From: Nitrospira sp. Ga0074138
GTDB taxonomy: Bacteria; Nitrospirota; Nitrospiria; Nitrospirales; Nitrospiraceae
Assembly: GCA_001464735.1 (NCBI GenBank)
Contig: LNDU01000043.1
Coordinates: 157,273-221,272 of the forward strand
Reading direction: 5' to 3'
Length of the DNA stretch: 64,000 nt
This document shows positions 63,320 through 64,000 of this stretch, piece by piece; position 1 is the stretch's first letter; each line of letters starts with the position of its first letter. The notes below the pieces were generated by a model. That model made no database searches, was not told the DNA's origin, and saw only the letters and a program-made list of their open reading frames with translations. The position numbers and the translations under genes are program-made.

Positions 63320-63478
63320 TCATGAACGCTTCTGCTGTAATCGCGGATTCGCTGCGGCGGCGAGCATGGTAGGAAGGATAGCGCCCCACGGAGCTTCGGG
63401 ACGCACGGAACAATTCTGAATAACATACTGATTCACCAACCGTCCGAGCATCACATCGCCTGTTAGTGCAATCTTCAT
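63320..63478 (-). pseudogene. CapA-family protein fragment, truncated by IS remnant
   Basis: From ATG 63478 the frame reads MKIALTGDVMLGRLVNQYVI, the start of a CapA/PgsA poly-gamma-glutamate synthesis-type metallophosphatase with the Asp of TGDVM, and continues to about PWGAILPTMLAAA near 63353. After this the family resemblance stops and the frame ends at 63320. The remaining ~300 residues are missing, with IS110-like sequence in their place. It starts 17 bases after the cbpM stop, so it was the third gene of the cbpA-cbpM operon. Confidence 0.7.
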
Positions 63479-63494
63479 CGTCCAACATCGCTTC

Positions 63495-63824
63495 TCACCA
63501 ACGGAGTCCCTCATCGACATCAAGCCCGGCCCGCTTCAGGCGCGCGCGCAACTGTTCGATCTGATCCAGCAGATCAAGCATCACTGCGGCCGCATCGAGA
63601 CTGGCGTCGAAATCCCTTTGTAGGCGGGCCACTCGGCGAGCACAGCTGACATCTGCTGCACGGAATCGCCAGCGCGTGGTCTCCGTACCTTGAGGCTCCA
63701 GCAGCCCCACAGTCACCAATTCGATGACCCACTGCACCTCCGCGCCACAGGCTCTCGCCAACTCCTCAATCGACAGCACCGCCTCATCGCCGATCACGCT
63801 GCCTGTTAGAATGTCCTGTTCCAT
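63495..63824 (-). CDS. cbpM: Chaperone modulator CbpM
   Basis: 109 residues from ATG 63824, with GGAGGTG upstream. MerR-like HTH N-terminus (LSIEELARACGAEVQWVIEL) and helical C-terminus (LLDQIEQLRARLKRAG). CbpM binds CbpA and inhibits its DnaJ-like co-chaperone activity. Lies 11 bases after the cbpA stop. Confidence 0.88.
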   Translation of the reverse strand: MEQDILTGSVIGDEAVLSIEELARACGAEVQWVIELVTVGLLEPQGTETTRWRFRAADVSCARRVARLQRDFDASLDAAAVMLDLLDQIEQLRARLKRAGLDVDEGLRW

Positions 63825-63835
63825 AGAACACCTCC

Positions 63836-64000
63836 TCATACCCCGAGGGCCTGGCGGGGATTGAAAGCCAGGTCTCTGGCCATCGCATGATACAGCTCCT
63901 TCGCCCGCTCCGTGTCCGCCGGCGGCAGCATCACGTTCAGGACGAGATAGAGATCACCCGCCGGTTCGCCGGGAATGCCCCGCCCTTTCAGCCGGAGCCT
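63836..64000 (-). CDS. cbpA: Co-chaperone CbpA / DnaJ C-terminal part (N-terminus outside window)
   Basis: Partial: the window contains only the last 54 codons. RLRLKGRGIPGEPAGDLYLV followed by LNVMLPPADTERAKELYHAM is the end of the DnaJ C-terminal substrate-binding domain. The adjacent cbpM gene makes CbpA more likely than DnaJ. Confidence 0.85.
   Translation of the reverse strand, partial: RLRLKGRGIPGEPAGDLYLVLNVMLPPADTERAKELYHAMARDLAFNPRQALGV

Noticed and set aside
1..64000. CRISPR arrays, rRNA, tRNA or a prophage
   Set aside because: No regularly spaced repeats, no RNA gene folds and no phage structural genes were seen in the window.

Overview
The window is a 64 kb piece of a GC-rich bacterial chromosome that I would place in Nitrospira (phylum Nitrospirota). 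The evidence is the mix of protein types: a group 3b [NiFe] sulfhydrogenase cluster of the kind known from clade A comammox Nitrospira, many short secreted or lipid-anchored proteins, a PAS-rich NarX/NarL-type two-component system and a CusA/CusB-type efflux pair. No amo, hao, nxr, rRNA, tRNA or CRISPR locus is present, so the assignment is an inference from gene content.

Layout. 1-5.6 kb: a secreted repeat protein cut by the window edge, an MFS exporter overlapping a GT4 glycosyltransferase, and a possible regulator with a membrane coiled-coil partner. 6.2-12.2 kb: a P2-type cation ATPase, a Ca2+/cation exchanger, a small L7/L12-like membrane protein and an aldehyde dehydrogenase. 12.6-27.9 kb: mostly single genes, including a methyltransferase, acetyltransferases, a ferritin, a CBS protein, an acetyltransferase fused to a cyclic-nucleotide-binding domain, an M20 amidohydrolase, a macrodomain protein and a formylglycine-type protein. 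28-38.8 kb: the RND efflux pair, glutathionyl-hydroquinone reductase, a universal stress protein, MlaA and a reductase-like protein. 39-45 kb: the two-component system, a palindromic repeat element, a CBS protein, an SPFH lipoprotein and a cytochrome c behind a clear sigma-54 promoter. 45.2-60.2 kb: the hydrogenase locus, read leftward as hydB-hydG-hydD-hydA-protease-hypA-hypF-hypC, then a 5 kb accessory island, then hypD-hypE. 60.6-64 kb: a DUF2459 lipoprotein, a DcaP-like porin, a CapA fragment cut by transposase debris, and cbpM-cbpA.

The hydrogenase subunits form a cytoplasmic NAD(P)-linked complex: large and small subunits carry the NiFe and FeS centres, hydG carries flavin and a 2Fe-2S site, and hydB carries 4Fe-4S clusters. 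The hyp genes and the protease build the active site. hypB is not in the window.

The most unusual parts are these. (1) The island between hypC and hypD has three related repeats beginning with the same GGGGTCAG core, each just 3' of a gene, and a cassette-like gene bounded by inverted GTTAGGT/ACCTAAC sites that fit integron core-site consensus. (2) Two consecutive, translationally coupled genes at 13.5-14.4 kb are each broken by a TGA exactly where a Trp codon is expected. (3) There are two micro-proteins of 26 and 27 residues sharing a YKKS tail, and two paralogous small membrane proteins with an L7/L12-like motif. Several other reading frames look broken by loss of one base at or beside G runs, so some of these lesions may be assembly errors rather than biology.
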